Part shown: piece after piece, positions 40,410-49,432 of the stretch
Numbering within the stretch: position 1 is the stretch's first letter
Layout: each line of letters begins with the position of its first letter
Source of the DNA: CAVXXB01 sp963765585
GTDB taxonomy: Bacteria > Calditrichota > Calditrichia > JAJRVZ01
NCBI GenBank assembly: GCA_963765585.1
Contig: CAVXXB010000005.1
Location: forward strand, 225,306-289,305
Length of the DNA: 64,000 bases
Direction: 5' to 3'
Translations under genes and position numbers: made by a program
The notes under the pieces: generated by a model
The model's input: only the letters and a program-made list of their open reading frames with translations
The model's database searches: none
What the model was told of the DNA's origin: nothing

Positions 40410-40838
40410 GTGACGATCCGTTATTCGTGAATACCGTCTTTATTGCATTAAAAATAAAATTGTAAGGGCATGGCATGTCGTTTTTAACTCCAAGTGTTTC
40501 GTGATATTGTCACAAAGTCCATAAGTTCCTAAGTCCCTGAGCACCTATGTCCATATATTTGTCATCCTGTCTCGGAGCGGAATCCCGCTGATAAGGGTCT
40601 CTGTGCATAGGATGCTCTCTGATCCCAAGGTGCGGATCACGATCACGTAGGGACACGGCATGCCGTGTCCCTACGCAATCAAATGTTTGCTAAATGTATA
40701 AATCCAATGACCAAATGGTTTTGGATTTTCATCCCTTTTGATACCAATTATTCGATGTGGACACGGCATGCCGTGTCCCTACGCAATCAAATTTGGCCAG
40801 CATCCAGTATCTTGCATCCTGCTCCCTGCATCTTGCTA
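40410..40838. repeat. Intergenic cluster of GTAGGGACACGGCATG palindromes and short-word repeats
   Basis: Between the adaptor and RND genes. A perfect 28-bp palindrome with arms GTAGGGACACGGCA lies at 40647-40674; a near copy with a damaged left arm lies at 40757-40782, each followed by GCAATCAAAT. A degenerate copy is at 40461-40480. TCCTAAGTCCCTGAG words lie near 40530, a GTCATCCTG half element at 40561, and ATCTTGCATCCTGC-type 7-bp units at 40801-40838. No gene is seen. Confidence 0.65.
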
Positions 40839-41888
40839 CTACTTCACAATCTTGACTTTAGACCGATTACGCAATGTTTCAAATCCTTTTATAACCAGCC
40901 GGTCTTTTTCTTTGAGTCCTTCTAAAATTTCTACTTGCTGGGCATTTTCGATCCCAGTGGTAACGACTCTGCGAAATGCGGCGCCCTTGTCAACCACATA
41001 CACCGTCTTTCCGCGGCGCTTGCTCAAAATAATTTCTTTTGAGATCACAATGGCGCTGTCTTTTTGAGCAATTATCGTTTCAACTTTGACAAACATACCA
41101 GGTCTGAGCAGATTCTGTATATTATCTACGAGCACCTGTGCTTTAAACGACCGGGTAGTAGGATCAAGGGCCGGGGCCACCTGGGCCACTTCTCCATGAA
41201 GCGTATCTTTGCTGAGACTGTAATGAGTGACCCGTAATTTTTGACCAACCTGTATCCTTCCCAGCTCTTTTGCCGGATAAAAAACTTCGGCGTAGAGTTG
41301 ATCATAATCCATTAGTTCTACCAATACCTGGTTCATGGGAATCCTGGTATCCTGAGTATGATAGGGCAGATCAATAATAGTCCCGGTGAATGGCGCAGTA
41401 ATTTGCAATTTCTTTAATTGAAAAAGTGCATTCTCATAAGTGTAATTCGCTTCAATATAGGTCATTTCAGAATTTTTCAATTCCCGCAGTGTTACACCAC
41501 CCTTGTCATAGAGGGATTTTTGCTTTTCTAATTCACGTTTGGAAATATCCAGATTAAGTTTTTGAGATTCAATTTTGATATTATTCTCGTGTTCCGGATT
41601 ATCTATCAGGATGATGATCTCACCTTTGGAAACAGTCTCGCCGGGTGCATATAATTTTCCGGTACGTTTATTCTTCTGAAGCCGGTAATTTCCATCCACT
41701 TCTGAATAAATGACGGTATTTTTTATGGCGTTTACCGTGGCGGTTGTAGTAATAATTTCTTCGATAGATCCGGTTTTAATTTCCTGAACACTGACCGGTA
41801 TACTTATTTCCAGTTCATCGCCGGAATCCGATTGCTGACATCCCCAGATTGAGATGAGCAATCCCGCAAATATGTACTGAATTTTCAC
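40839..41888 (-). CDS. Efflux periplasmic adaptor (membrane fusion protein), lipoprotein
   Basis: 349 residues. The lipoprotein signal has a WGC lipobox (residue 17). A lipoyl half (NTVIYSEVDGNYRL, APGETVSKGEIIILID) precedes a coiled alpha-hairpin (~95-150: NNIKIESQKLNLDISKRELE, QKSLYDKGGVTLRELKNSE), then the second lipoyl half (ITAPFTGTIIDLPYHTQDTRI), a beta-barrel (GQKLRVTHYSLSKDTLHGEVAQVAPALD) and a membrane-proximal domain (GLKEKDRLVIKGFETL). It would bridge the RND pumps encoded downstream to the TolC-like channel encoded upstream. The 149-bp gap to the channel gene holds a hairpin repeat. Confidence 0.86.
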   Translation of the reverse strand: MKIQYIFAGLLISIWGCQQSDSGDELEISIPVSVQEIKTGSIEEIITTTATVNAIKNTVIYSEVDGNYRLQKNKRTGKLYAPGETVSKGEIIILIDNPEHENNIKIESQKLNLDISKRELEKQKSLYDKGGVTLRELKNSEMTYIEANYTYENALFQLKKLQITAPFTGTIIDLPYHTQDTRIPMNQVLVELMDYDQLYAEVFYPAKELGRIQVGQKLRVTHYSLSKDTLHGEVAQVAPALDPTTRSFKAQVLVDNIQNLLRPGMFVKVETIIAQKDSAIVISKEIILSKRRGKTVYVVDKGAAFRRVVTTGIENAQQVEILEGLKEKDRLVIKGFETLRNRSKVKIVK

Positions 41889-41926
41889 TTAAAATCTCCT
41901 TATGTGCACTTTATTTTTTTAAGATT

Positions 41927-42001
41927 TACCACAGAGGACACAGAGTAAAGTATTAATTATTTATAAGTTAACCATTATTTTCTTTGTGCTCTCTGTGGTA
42001 C
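41927..42001. repeat. CACAGAG/CTCTGTG long hairpin inside the efflux operon
   Basis: Left arm TTACCACAGAGGACACAGAG (41927-41946) and right arm TTTGTGCTCTCTGTGGTA (about 41983-42001) are inverted copies around ~40 bp of AT-rich loop. It lies between the TolC and adaptor genes, so any operon transcript would carry it as a stable hairpin. Confidence 0.75.
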
Positions 42002-42037
42002 AGTTTTATAAATATTATTTGATACTACCTGTTAAAA

Positions 42038-43522
42038 TTATTCTTCATCCTTATCTTCAATTAAAATGACCGGACGATCTTTCTCAAAATCCCACAAAGA
42101 TTCAATTTTTAAATCGAGCAGGGCGAATTTATAACTGATCATGGCATTGACCAGGTCTATTTTTCTTTGTGAAAGTTGATTCTGGACCAGATTTAAATCC
42201 ATACTGGTCAGGTCGCCATTTTCGTATCTTTCCAGGTTGATATCATATGTAAGCTGGGCACTTCTAACATTTTGTTTTGCCAGTTCTATCTGCAATGCCT
42301 GGTTATTCATATTACGCACGGCCTGACGTATTCCGATCTGAATCATTTTCTTTTCCTCACTGGCAGATATTTCGGTTTGAGCGACCGATGCTTCAGATGC
42401 CTTGATCCGGGAATTCTGTTCACCCCAATCCCAGACTGGAAGTTCGAAAGTTAGTAAGGCGCGTTGATTCTTGGTAGGAACTTCATACACTTTGTTCAAT
42501 TGTTCATCCTGCCCAATGATACCATATGAGAGTGAAATATTTCCTTTAAATTCATTTGTTGCGCCTGCCCGGACCACATTGGCTTTACTAAGTGCCAGGT
42601 CAAGATCTCTCTGCCTCAATTCCATACGATGAGCGAGTCCATGGGCTAGTGCATGTTCAATATCCACGTTAACAGCTTCCTGGGTAACTTCTGCAACAAC
42701 TGAGATTTCACTAAAAATATCCATCCCAAGGAGTCGTTTTAATTCATCCAATGAATTTTGAAGGGTTACTTTTCCATTTTGTACTTGTGACCGGCTGATG
42801 GTAAGATCCAGTTCTGCCTGGTATAGTTCTTCCCTGGCGGCAATTCCGGCTTCCACTTTATTCTTTATGATCTGATAACTGCGTTGGCGGTTGAGCGAGT
42901 CTTCAAGAGCAACCTGCAGGCTCATTTTATTCTGATAGGCGGTATAAAAACTTTGAGCAACCAGTCTCTCCAGTTCCAGTTCGCGGATATTATAGTTTAA
43001 TGATGCATTCTCCAAATCCAGTTTTACTTCATCCAGAGCCAGTTGCTGACGGTTATAGGTGAAAATGGGCTGGTCATAAGAGATATACAAATTATTGCTG
43101 AAACTCTCATTTGATGTATAATCAATTAAGTCACTATTGGAGTCGAACCAGCCAAACTGATTACGAAGTACGAGTAAACCATCGGTCCATAATATAGGTT
43201 GTGATACCACAAAGGTTCCGCTATAGCTCTTACTTTCCTGGTTGTACCATGATGAAAACTGAGTGTTGAATTCGCTTATATTGCTGTAAGAAAACGGCTC
43301 AAGCAGAAAGCCAAATGATGATTTTAGTGAGGCCTCCTGGGCATTTAATAATTCCTCACTGCGGGTCAGCGAGAGCCTTGCCTGTTGAATATTAGGGCTG
43401 TTTTGTCTGGCAATCTCAAAGGCGGTATCAAATGATAGAACCTCAGTAGATTGTGCTACGGAAATATTAAAAGTTGAAACTATAATAAATAGTACACACA
43501 TGTAATTATTTAAACTTCGCAT
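42038..43522 (-). CDS. TolC-family outer-membrane efflux channel
   Basis: 494 residues. The signal peptide ends near SVAQ. Two OEP repeats follow: LSFDTAFEIARQNSPNIQQARLSL and DIEHALAHGLAHRMELRQRDLDLALSKANV. Between and after them are strand segments (FSNNLYISYDQPIFTYN; ALLTFELPVWDWGEQNSRIKAS). The C-terminus is acidic. It would supply the outer-membrane exit for the surrounding exporters. It starts 17 bp after the ABC permease/M1-like gene and is followed by the adaptor gene, so it may serve both ABC and RND components. Length is typical. Confidence 0.87.
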   Translation of the reverse strand: MRSLNNYMCVLFIIVSTFNISVAQSTEVLSFDTAFEIARQNSPNIQQARLSLTRSEELLNAQEASLKSSFGFLLEPFSYSNISEFNTQFSSWYNQESKSYSGTFVVSQPILWTDGLLVLRNQFGWFDSNSDLIDYTSNESFSNNLYISYDQPIFTYNRQQLALDEVKLDLENASLNYNIRELELERLVAQSFYTAYQNKMSLQVALEDSLNRQRSYQIIKNKVEAGIAAREELYQAELDLTISRSQVQNGKVTLQNSLDELKRLLGMDIFSEISVVAEVTQEAVNVDIEHALAHGLAHRMELRQRDLDLALSKANVVRAGATNEFKGNISLSYGIIGQDEQLNKVYEVPTKNQRALLTFELPVWDWGEQNSRIKASEASVAQTEISASEEKKMIQIGIRQAVRNMNNQALQIELAKQNVRSAQLTYDINLERYENGDLTSMDLNLVQNQLSQRKIDLVNAMISYKFALLDLKIESLWDFEKDRPVILIEDKDEE

Positions 43523-43539
43523 TCTATTTTTCCTGTAAA

Positions 43540-46500
43540 TTAATTTTTAACCCATTTAACGGCATCTGCCATGACAACTCTGGCATTGGATTTATTTGTT
43601 AATATCACTTCAGCCTTTCCGGCGCTCAGATACCATGAGCCCATATAATTCCATCCCTCCGGGGCTTCATCGGCAGATATATTTACAATTTCCTCACCGG
43701 AATCATGTATTACACGGTATTCAATCTCGCCAAACAAATCTCTACCCCGGCGCCGTCTTCGCCCAAAATTATCCTGATTAAACATGTAAGTGTAAATATC
43801 ATAGATGCCGGATTCATCAATATCGGCAATCCAGCTAACCTGTCTTTTGCCATCACCCGCACGGATATAATATGCTGAGTGAATATAAGTCCCGAAAAAT
43901 GCAGCATTTTTAATCAAAGTCCATTGAGGCGGGGGGCTCCACCAACGGAAACTTTTATATTTAATACCATCTTCTGCGATATAATCCTTATGAATTAATC
44001 GTTTTAAGACGCTCTCCTGTGGTGGATTAACTAAAACAAATCCGGAATCCTCATTATCCACGATAATTTCCCCGGCCAGGCTCATGACGGGAGCATCCGC
44101 AAGAATGGTCTCACCATGAAAAGGTTCTTTCCGCTCGTTGAGCTCCGCATCATCAAAACGTTGCGAGTAACTCAGGGGCAGGTTTTTGGCAATTAAAAAA
44201 TTGATTGTTATTGCCCGGGGCTCCTCGTCTAGTAATATGCCAATCTTCTTGGTTTGTCCGGGTTCAATATTGTATAATTGAGGAGGGTCTTCTTCATTTG
44301 ATGAAGAAAAGGACATGCCTCGTCCGCGTTGCCGGAAATCGAATGAAACTTCGATTAAACCTTTTACTTCCTCGAGATTGTAAATGCTAAACATGGCCTG
44401 GTTTCGAATGCGATCATTATCCATTACCTTGTACAGATCAACCTGATAGATGTAAAAGGACGGTAGCTCTTTGCTATTGTACCATGTATCAAGATATTCA
44501 GCAAATTTGGCCGGGCTTTCATCTCCAAATAATCCCAAAAAATCAGTAAGTGTCAGATCTTTAAATCGATATTGAGATACTGCACTTTTCAATCGGGTAT
44601 TAAACAATTCCACACCAGTTCGATTTTGTAATAATTTGACAAGAAACGAGCCTTTCTGCTTTAGTAGTACCGGCAAATACTGTGCATTTATAGAATCACT
44701 GAGTAATTCAGACAGACTTTGGTCCCTGAGTAGAATATTGGCTTCTTCCTCTTCCGAGATACCTTCCATCATCCAGGGAGGTGTTGTATTTGAAGAAGAT
44801 TTCACCCGATCAAATAGAAATGCTTCCAATGCATTATTAAAAATTTGCCACTTTGGATCGGAAATTTGAAAATTAAAACTGTAAAAATTGGGAAATATAT
44901 TGTAGTTGGGTTTAAATGAACTCTCGATACCACCAAAGAAAAATCTGGATGGTGATTTCCCCAAAAATGTATAATTAATAAAGTTTGTTAATAAGGTGGT
45001 CTGGGTCTCCATATCGGTTAGTGTCTGATTAGACCAGTTACTTCTTCGCTCCATCATCTCACTGTTAAACTTAAAATCAGCATAACTGATTGTAGCGGCA
45101 TTTTCCTGAATCCAGACCTGCTCAGGTTGGATAACATCCTGTGCAGTAGTCCAAACCCGGGGATATGCAAAAAAATTAAGCGGCACCTCGACCAGACTCA
45201 GTCTTTTGTATGGATAATTCAAATCAAGACGCACCTCATAATCCTGGAATGTATCTTTGATGATATCTCCCAGGGTGTCACCAACCGCGGATAAGTGTGT
45301 GAGATAGTAGTCATGATTTGGAAGGGTGTACAGTCCAAATTCAATACTGTCTACCTGGATGGTTTGTTTGATATATGGGCCGATTATAAGCGACAGGCTG
45401 GGAAGCGGATATTCGGGAACGAAGATAAACTTTCCCGATGAATCAGTTTTGCACGTACCCTGAGAAATAGCTGTCAGGGAAGGATCAGTAAACAATGTAA
45501 GAGTAAAATCTACAAATGAACTGTTCATCTGATCCGGAAATCCAATCCCGTTCGGTAAACCGGGCCTGGGATACCACATGGATTCCGGTGAAAGTAAAAC
45601 ATAATCTTTCTCCAGAAAAGCATGTTTTTTTGATACCTGAAATAACCAGAATGAGAATGGCTCTCTGCGGGTAATCTCCGGAATATCAGAAAAATTTGCG
45701 GCATCATCGACTGAACCCTGATATTTAATAATAAGAGAATCTGACTGATCTGTTTTTATATTCTGTAGCAGGGATATATCCAGAATATGTGCTTTCTGTT
45801 TGTACGGCACCGGTGAACCTGCATAGATCACTTCTGAGACATCAAAACCTGGATTGAGACTAAAAAACAAATCACTAATTGGTTCAGAAGATTTGTTTAT
45901 AAAATGTATTTTGGATTCAACGATTATCTTATCATCTTTATGATGAACAACCAGATTATTGCTGATCGGAGTAACAGATGGTTTTGATAAATACGCTTCA
46001 TTTAAACTATTCATGTCTATACGTAAATTGTCATCACGTTCATGAATATTTAAATACATAAATATTAATAAAAAGATAATTACAGCACTGCCAGCAGAGA
46101 AAACGGAAAGAAACCGTTGCAGGTATTTCTCCTGTGACAAGCGGGTAAAAAATATTATAGTTAGAGAAATGAAGAGAAGGCCGCACAAAAAATATATTGT
46201 ACGGTGTATTATAACAACTTCGAGGTTTGCAAAGCCTACAAAATCAGAGTAGGCCAGGGGTAATTGCATGGTAAAAAAATCAAAAAGGAAATATGCATCC
46301 TGTGAAAGAAAAAAGAGCGTGAGTGCAAAATAGCCGATCAGTACCAGAACGACCACGGCTTGGTTCTTAATCAATCGCATGAGTATAAATGATAATCCCA
46401 GCATATAAGTGAAGGATGGCAGGCTGATTAAAAGTGGATATAACACATATGGTACTATATTAAATGTGGTTTCTGAAAAAATCAGGTGAATAACAAGCGA

Positions 46501-46881
46501 AAGGGTAATCACAATAAAATTCATACCTAAAAATAATATAAATACCCCCAGTGCTTTACCCATTAAATAAGAGGCGTTGGACATGGAACGGATATAAAAC
46601 ACTTCTGAAGTATTCAGTTTCCGGTCGCGCTTAAAAAAATCACCGGAAATAAAAATAATTATGATCATCTGCGCGAGGTTGAGTAGAAGCAGGTTCGCAT
46701 AGGGAATTGAAGCTGAAAATCCTCTGAACACGCGGGGTGAAGGTGAAATACTGCTGAACAAGGCGATGCTCATAATCACCAGGATAATCAGAATTAATGA
46801 CGCCGCTATGCGGAAAAACCAACCGCGTAACAGGGTGATTACTTCATATCTCGTATTTGCCCAAATCTTATTAAATTGCAT
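43540..46881 (-). CDS. ABC-2 permease fused to an inactive M1-peptidase-like domain and a golvesin-like C-terminal domain
   Basis: 1113 residues. Residues 1 to ~280 form an ABC-2 permease (six helices, the first RIAASLILIILVIMSIALF). Residues ~300-800 resemble the periplasmic M1-aminopeptidase-like part of FCB ABC permeases: beta-rich N-domain with LFFSLNPGFDVSEV, then EVPLNFFAYPRVW and a helical region ending KFAEYLDTWYNSKELPSFY. The zinc motif HExxH and the GxMEN exopeptidase motif are both absent; the matching helix reads WIQENAATISYADFKFN. It is therefore probably not a peptidase. Residues ~985-1113 resemble a golvesin/CBD-like beta-sandwich (YYIRAGDGKRQVSW, YDIYTYMF, ARVVMADAVKWVKN). Its start overlaps the end of the ATPase gene by 11 bp, indicating coupled translation. 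Confidence 0.82.
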   Translation of the reverse strand: MQFNKIWANTRYEVITLLRGWFFRIAASLILIILVIMSIALFSSISPSPRVFRGFSASIPYANLLLLNLAQMIIIIFISGDFFKRDRKLNTSEVFYIRSMSNASYLMGKALGVFILFLGMNFIVITLSLVIHLIFSETTFNIVPYVLYPLLISLPSFTYMLGLSFILMRLIKNQAVVVLVLIGYFALTLFFLSQDAYFLFDFFTMQLPLAYSDFVGFANLEVVIIHRTIYFLCGLLFISLTIIFFTRLSQEKYLQRFLSVFSAGSAVIIFLLIFMYLNIHERDDNLRIDMNSLNEAYLSKPSVTPISNNLVVHHKDDKIIVESKIHFINKSSEPISDLFFSLNPGFDVSEVIYAGSPVPYKQKAHILDISLLQNIKTDQSDSLIIKYQGSVDDAANFSDIPEITRREPFSFWLFQVSKKHAFLEKDYVLLSPESMWYPRPGLPNGIGFPDQMNSSFVDFTLTLFTDPSLTAISQGTCKTDSSGKFIFVPEYPLPSLSLIIGPYIKQTIQVDSIEFGLYTLPNHDYYLTHLSAVGDTLGDIIKDTFQDYEVRLDLNYPYKRLSLVEVPLNFFAYPRVWTTAQDVIQPEQVWIQENAATISYADFKFNSEMMERRSNWSNQTLTDMETQTTLLTNFINYTFLGKSPSRFFFGGIESSFKPNYNIFPNFYSFNFQISDPKWQIFNNALEAFLFDRVKSSSNTTPPWMMEGISEEEEANILLRDQSLSELLSDSINAQYLPVLLKQKGSFLVKLLQNRTGVELFNTRLKSAVSQYRFKDLTLTDFLGLFGDESPAKFAEYLDTWYNSKELPSFYIYQVDLYKVMDNDRIRNQAMFSIYNLEEVKGLIEVSFDFRQRGRGMSFSSSNEEDPPQLYNIEPGQTKKIGILLDEEPRAITINFLIAKNLPLSYSQRFDDAELNERKEPFHGETILADAPVMSLAGEIIVDNEDSGFVLVNPPQESVLKRLIHKDYIAEDGIKYKSFRWWSPPPQWTLIKNAAFFGTYIHSAYYIRAGDGKRQVSWIADIDESGIYDIYTYMFNQDNFGRRRRRGRDLFGEIEYRVIHDSGEEIVNISADEAPEGWNYMGSWYLSAGKAEVILTNKSNARVVMADAVKWVKN

Positions 46882-47800
46882 CGTCTGAAAAATCCAGTTC
46901 TAAGATTTTTTCTTCTGCCGTTGATTGATAATATTTCTCTATAAAATTTACATAGGCGTGTTCCAGGTTGGGCTCAATCGGCTCTGAAGGAAAATCATCG
47001 ACTTTTGGAGCAACCACCTGAACATGCCATCCGGCTTGTGATGGGATCGTTGAAATTACCGAATATTTTTTCTTTATTTTAATAAGGTCTGCATCGGTTG
47101 CACTGATTTGAAAAACGTGACCCTCTGCTTGTTTTACCAAACCTTCGGGATGTCCGTTAAAGCCCACTTCACCCTCAACTAAAAGTGCCATATCATTACA
47201 GGTACTTGAAATATCACCGACAATATGTGTTGAGAGGATGATAATCCGTTCCTCCTGTCCCATTTCTGTAAGGAGGTTCCTAAATCGGATTCTTTCTTCC
47301 GGATCCAGACCGGTAGTGGGTTCATCCACTATAAGAATCTTTGGATCTCCAATCAGCGCCTGCGCAATTCCCAGCCTGCGTTTCATCCCACCGGACAATT
47401 TATTGGCAAGCCGATCCCGGGCATCAAACAAACCTACTTTCTCCAGATATTTATCGACCAGGTCCATACGGATACTTTTCTTACGGATATCGGCCAGTCG
47501 GGCATTATAATCCAAAAATTCCCAGGTTTTAATTTTGGGAAATGTAGAAAATTCCTGAGGAAGATAGCCAAGAATACTTCGGATAAATTTCCGATCCTCC
47601 TGCAGATCGTGACCGTCAATAGTGACGGACCCTGAGCTCGGTTTCATCAGAGTTACCAGAATTCGCATCAACGTCGTTTTGCCGGCACCATTGGGCCCGA
47701 GCAGTCCAAACAATCCGTTTGAGATCTCAAGATTGACATCATTCAACGCACGGTTATCGTTCGGATAGATTTTTGAGAGACTCTTAATTGATATATTCAT
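46871..47800 (-). CDS. ABC transporter ATP-binding protein (ABC-2/GldA-like)
   Basis: 309 residues. ISIKSLSKIYPNDNRALNDV opens the fold. Walker A is GPNGAGKT, the Q-loop GYLPQEFS, the signature LSGGMKRRLGIAQAL, Walker B ILIVDEPTTGLDPEER and the switch His ILSTHIVGD. An extra ~90-residue C-terminal region ends NLEHAYVNFIEKYYQS, typical of ABC-2 drug or antibiotic exporter ATPases. It powers the permease encoded downstream, whose start overlaps this gene by 11 bp. It is first in the efflux block and is preceded by a 400-bp repeat-rich gap. No Shine-Dalgarno site is obvious. Confidence 0.9.
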   Translation of the reverse strand: MNISIKSLSKIYPNDNRALNDVNLEISNGLFGLLGPNGAGKTTLMRILVTLMKPSSGSVTIDGHDLQEDRKFIRSILGYLPQEFSTFPKIKTWEFLDYNARLADIRKKSIRMDLVDKYLEKVGLFDARDRLANKLSGGMKRRLGIAQALIGDPKILIVDEPTTGLDPEERIRFRNLLTEMGQEERIIILSTHIVGDISSTCNDMALLVEGEVGFNGHPEGLVKQAEGHVFQISATDADLIKIKKKYSVISTIPSQAGWHVQVVAPKVDDFPSEPIEPNLEHAYVNFIEKYYQSTAEEKILELDFSDDAI

Positions 47801-48203
47801 ATAGTATTAGAATTTTATTTGATACAGAAGATACAAGATACAAGATACTGGATACAAGATTCTGGATGCTGTTGTCATTCTGAAAGAACCTTTTAGCCGT
47901 GATACGGGCTTCGACGACATTGTTTTTTAACCGCTAAGATCGCAAAGTAAAAGTATAGAACGCAGATATTTATATTTCTTCTTTGCGCTACTCATGTTAT
48001 CTCTGCGGCCTTTGCGGTTAAGAAAATCTGCCATCCTGTATCTTGCATTCAATACCAAATATCTATCAACTTGCATCTTGCATCTTGTATCCAGCATCCC
48101 CGATAAAACGTATCCTTCCAGTCGACATATCGGGACCAAATCATCCGCGATTTGGCCAGTACCCAGTGGCGAGTAGCGAGCGCCGAGTACCTTGTTTCCT
48201 GCC
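47801..48203. repeat. Nested inverted repeats: two hairpin families, one inside the other
   Basis: The outer left arm (47822-47866) is made of GATACAA/GATACTG 7-bp units; the outer right arm (about 48066-48099) is inverse, with CATCTTG units ending CCAGCATCC. Nested inside, AACCGCTAAGATCGCAAAG (47929-47947) pairs with CTCTGCGGCCTTTGCGGTTA (48003-48022). A GTACCCAGTGGCGAGTAGCG-type tract follows at 48158-48190. Apparent open frames here are repeat-derived. No gene is seen. Confidence 0.7.
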
Positions 48204-48581
48204 TCACTCTCTCTGCTCACGGCGTTGGCGAAACTGGCTGCGCCGTTCTTCCTGGATTTGTTCATATTTTTCGGTCTGTTCTTCATCCAGGACCTCTTTA
48301 ATCTTTTCGTCATATTCTTCGCGCATATCACGCATTACCGTCATCATTTCAGAACGGTCACCTGAAAATTCTTCGCGTAACTGTGAAAATTTTTCCTGTT
48401 GTTCGGTCAATATGGTTTTAATTTTTTCTGCTTGTTCCTTATTTAATCCCAGATCATCGGTTAATTGTTGTGTTCTTTCTTCCGGGGTGAGACGAGCCCT
48501 GCGTTCATTTGAATCTGAACAGGCGACGACAATAAGTAATACTGAAAATACAATTAGTATTCTATGAAATGTCGACCACAT
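48204..48581 (-). CDS. Small Spy/LTXXQ-like lipoprotein
   Basis: 125 residues from ATG at 48581, which has GGAGG five bases upstream; a longer frame from 48629 lacks this. The lipobox is VVAC. The mature part is almost entirely charged helix: LTPEERTQQLTDDLGLNKEQAEKIKTIL, DRSEMMTVMRDMREEYDEKIKEVL, DEEQTEKYEQIQEERR and a basic end QRREQRE. This is the Spy/CpxP two-motif layout of periplasmic chaperone-like proteins. A larger relative is encoded at 25315-26064. Same strand as the efflux block but separated by 400 bp of repeats. Confidence 0.75.
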   Translation of the reverse strand: MWSTFHRILIVFSVLLIVVACSDSNERRARLTPEERTQQLTDDLGLNKEQAEKIKTILTEQQEKFSQLREEFSGDRSEMMTVMRDMREEYDEKIKEVLDEEQTEKYEQIQEERRSQFRQRREQRE

Positions 48582-49432
48582 TTTACCTCCTGAATAAAAA
48601 TATGTTATAATATTGAAAAATTGGTTCACAAATTAAACAATCTATAAAAATACATATATTTGGGATACGATTAAACCAATAACGTTAAAAAAATAATATA
48701 CAATAAAACTATATCACAAATAAACTGTTTGACAATTCAAAACAAAATATTATTCCCTGAGATAGTTTATTTTTTATTAATAATAATCTTAGCAAGAACT
48801 ACGATTAAAATTGTAAATTGTTTGATTTAATCTGTTTACAATAGTCCCTTAGTCCCTAAGTCCCTATGAATAGGCACAAAATACTTTTAACTTCGAAATT
48901 CGACATTCGATATTTTTACTTTTAAAAGTACCTAAGTCCCTGAGTCCCTAAAAAATCCGCGTTAATCAGTGTGATCCGTCCCGCCCCGTTTCACGGGGGT
49001 AATCCGCGTGCTATTGACAGACTTGCATGGCCCGTTGATTTCGCTTATCAGGTACACACCAGCCAATTGAAAATCGACCGAATAGTAGTTATATTACCCA
49101 CACATCGCATTGGTCGGACTTATTACATTGAGACTTCTGAAAAATGATTACTTTTACCTGAACGTCATTCTGAACTTGTTTCAGAATCCCTTTAAACAGA
49201 CCCTGAAATAAATTCAGGTTGAAAATCCCGTTTTTCGGGAGTGACGAAATTCAAGTATTTATTACATTTTTCAGAAGTTTCTACATTCTGATACAAATCT
49301 CAATATTATTTCGAAACATTCTTCATTATTATTCGTCGATAAGTCATTGGATTTAAAATAAACCATTCCGTTTACGTAAAAATATTACATCAAATAAATA
49401 ATTTCAGTCTCACAAATTAAAGGAGATATCTC
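48582..49432. repeat. 850-bp intergenic region with a composite repeat and a GTCATTCTGAA element
   Basis: A composite element at about 48838-49060 contains AGTCCCTAAGTCCCT units, the palindromic TTTTACTTTTAAAAGTA segment, TCCGCGTTAATCAGTG units, a CCCCGTTTCACGGGG hairpin and GGCCCGTTGATTTCGC. Reverse-oriented copies lie at 57063-57290 and 60540-60748. At 49162-49250 lies GTCATTCTGAACTTGTTTCA with paired hairpins. Flanks are AT-rich; the promoter for the DUF2911 gene must lie in 49250-49432. No gene is seen. Confidence 0.65.

Noticed and set aside
43540..46881. Active M1 aminopeptidase
   Set aside because: Neither HExxH nor the GxMEN-type motif is present in the aligned region.
47927..48331. 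Minus-strand open frame of 134 codons across the repeat block
   Set aside because: Most of it is translated repeat DNA and it overlaps the well-supported Spy-like gene in another frame.
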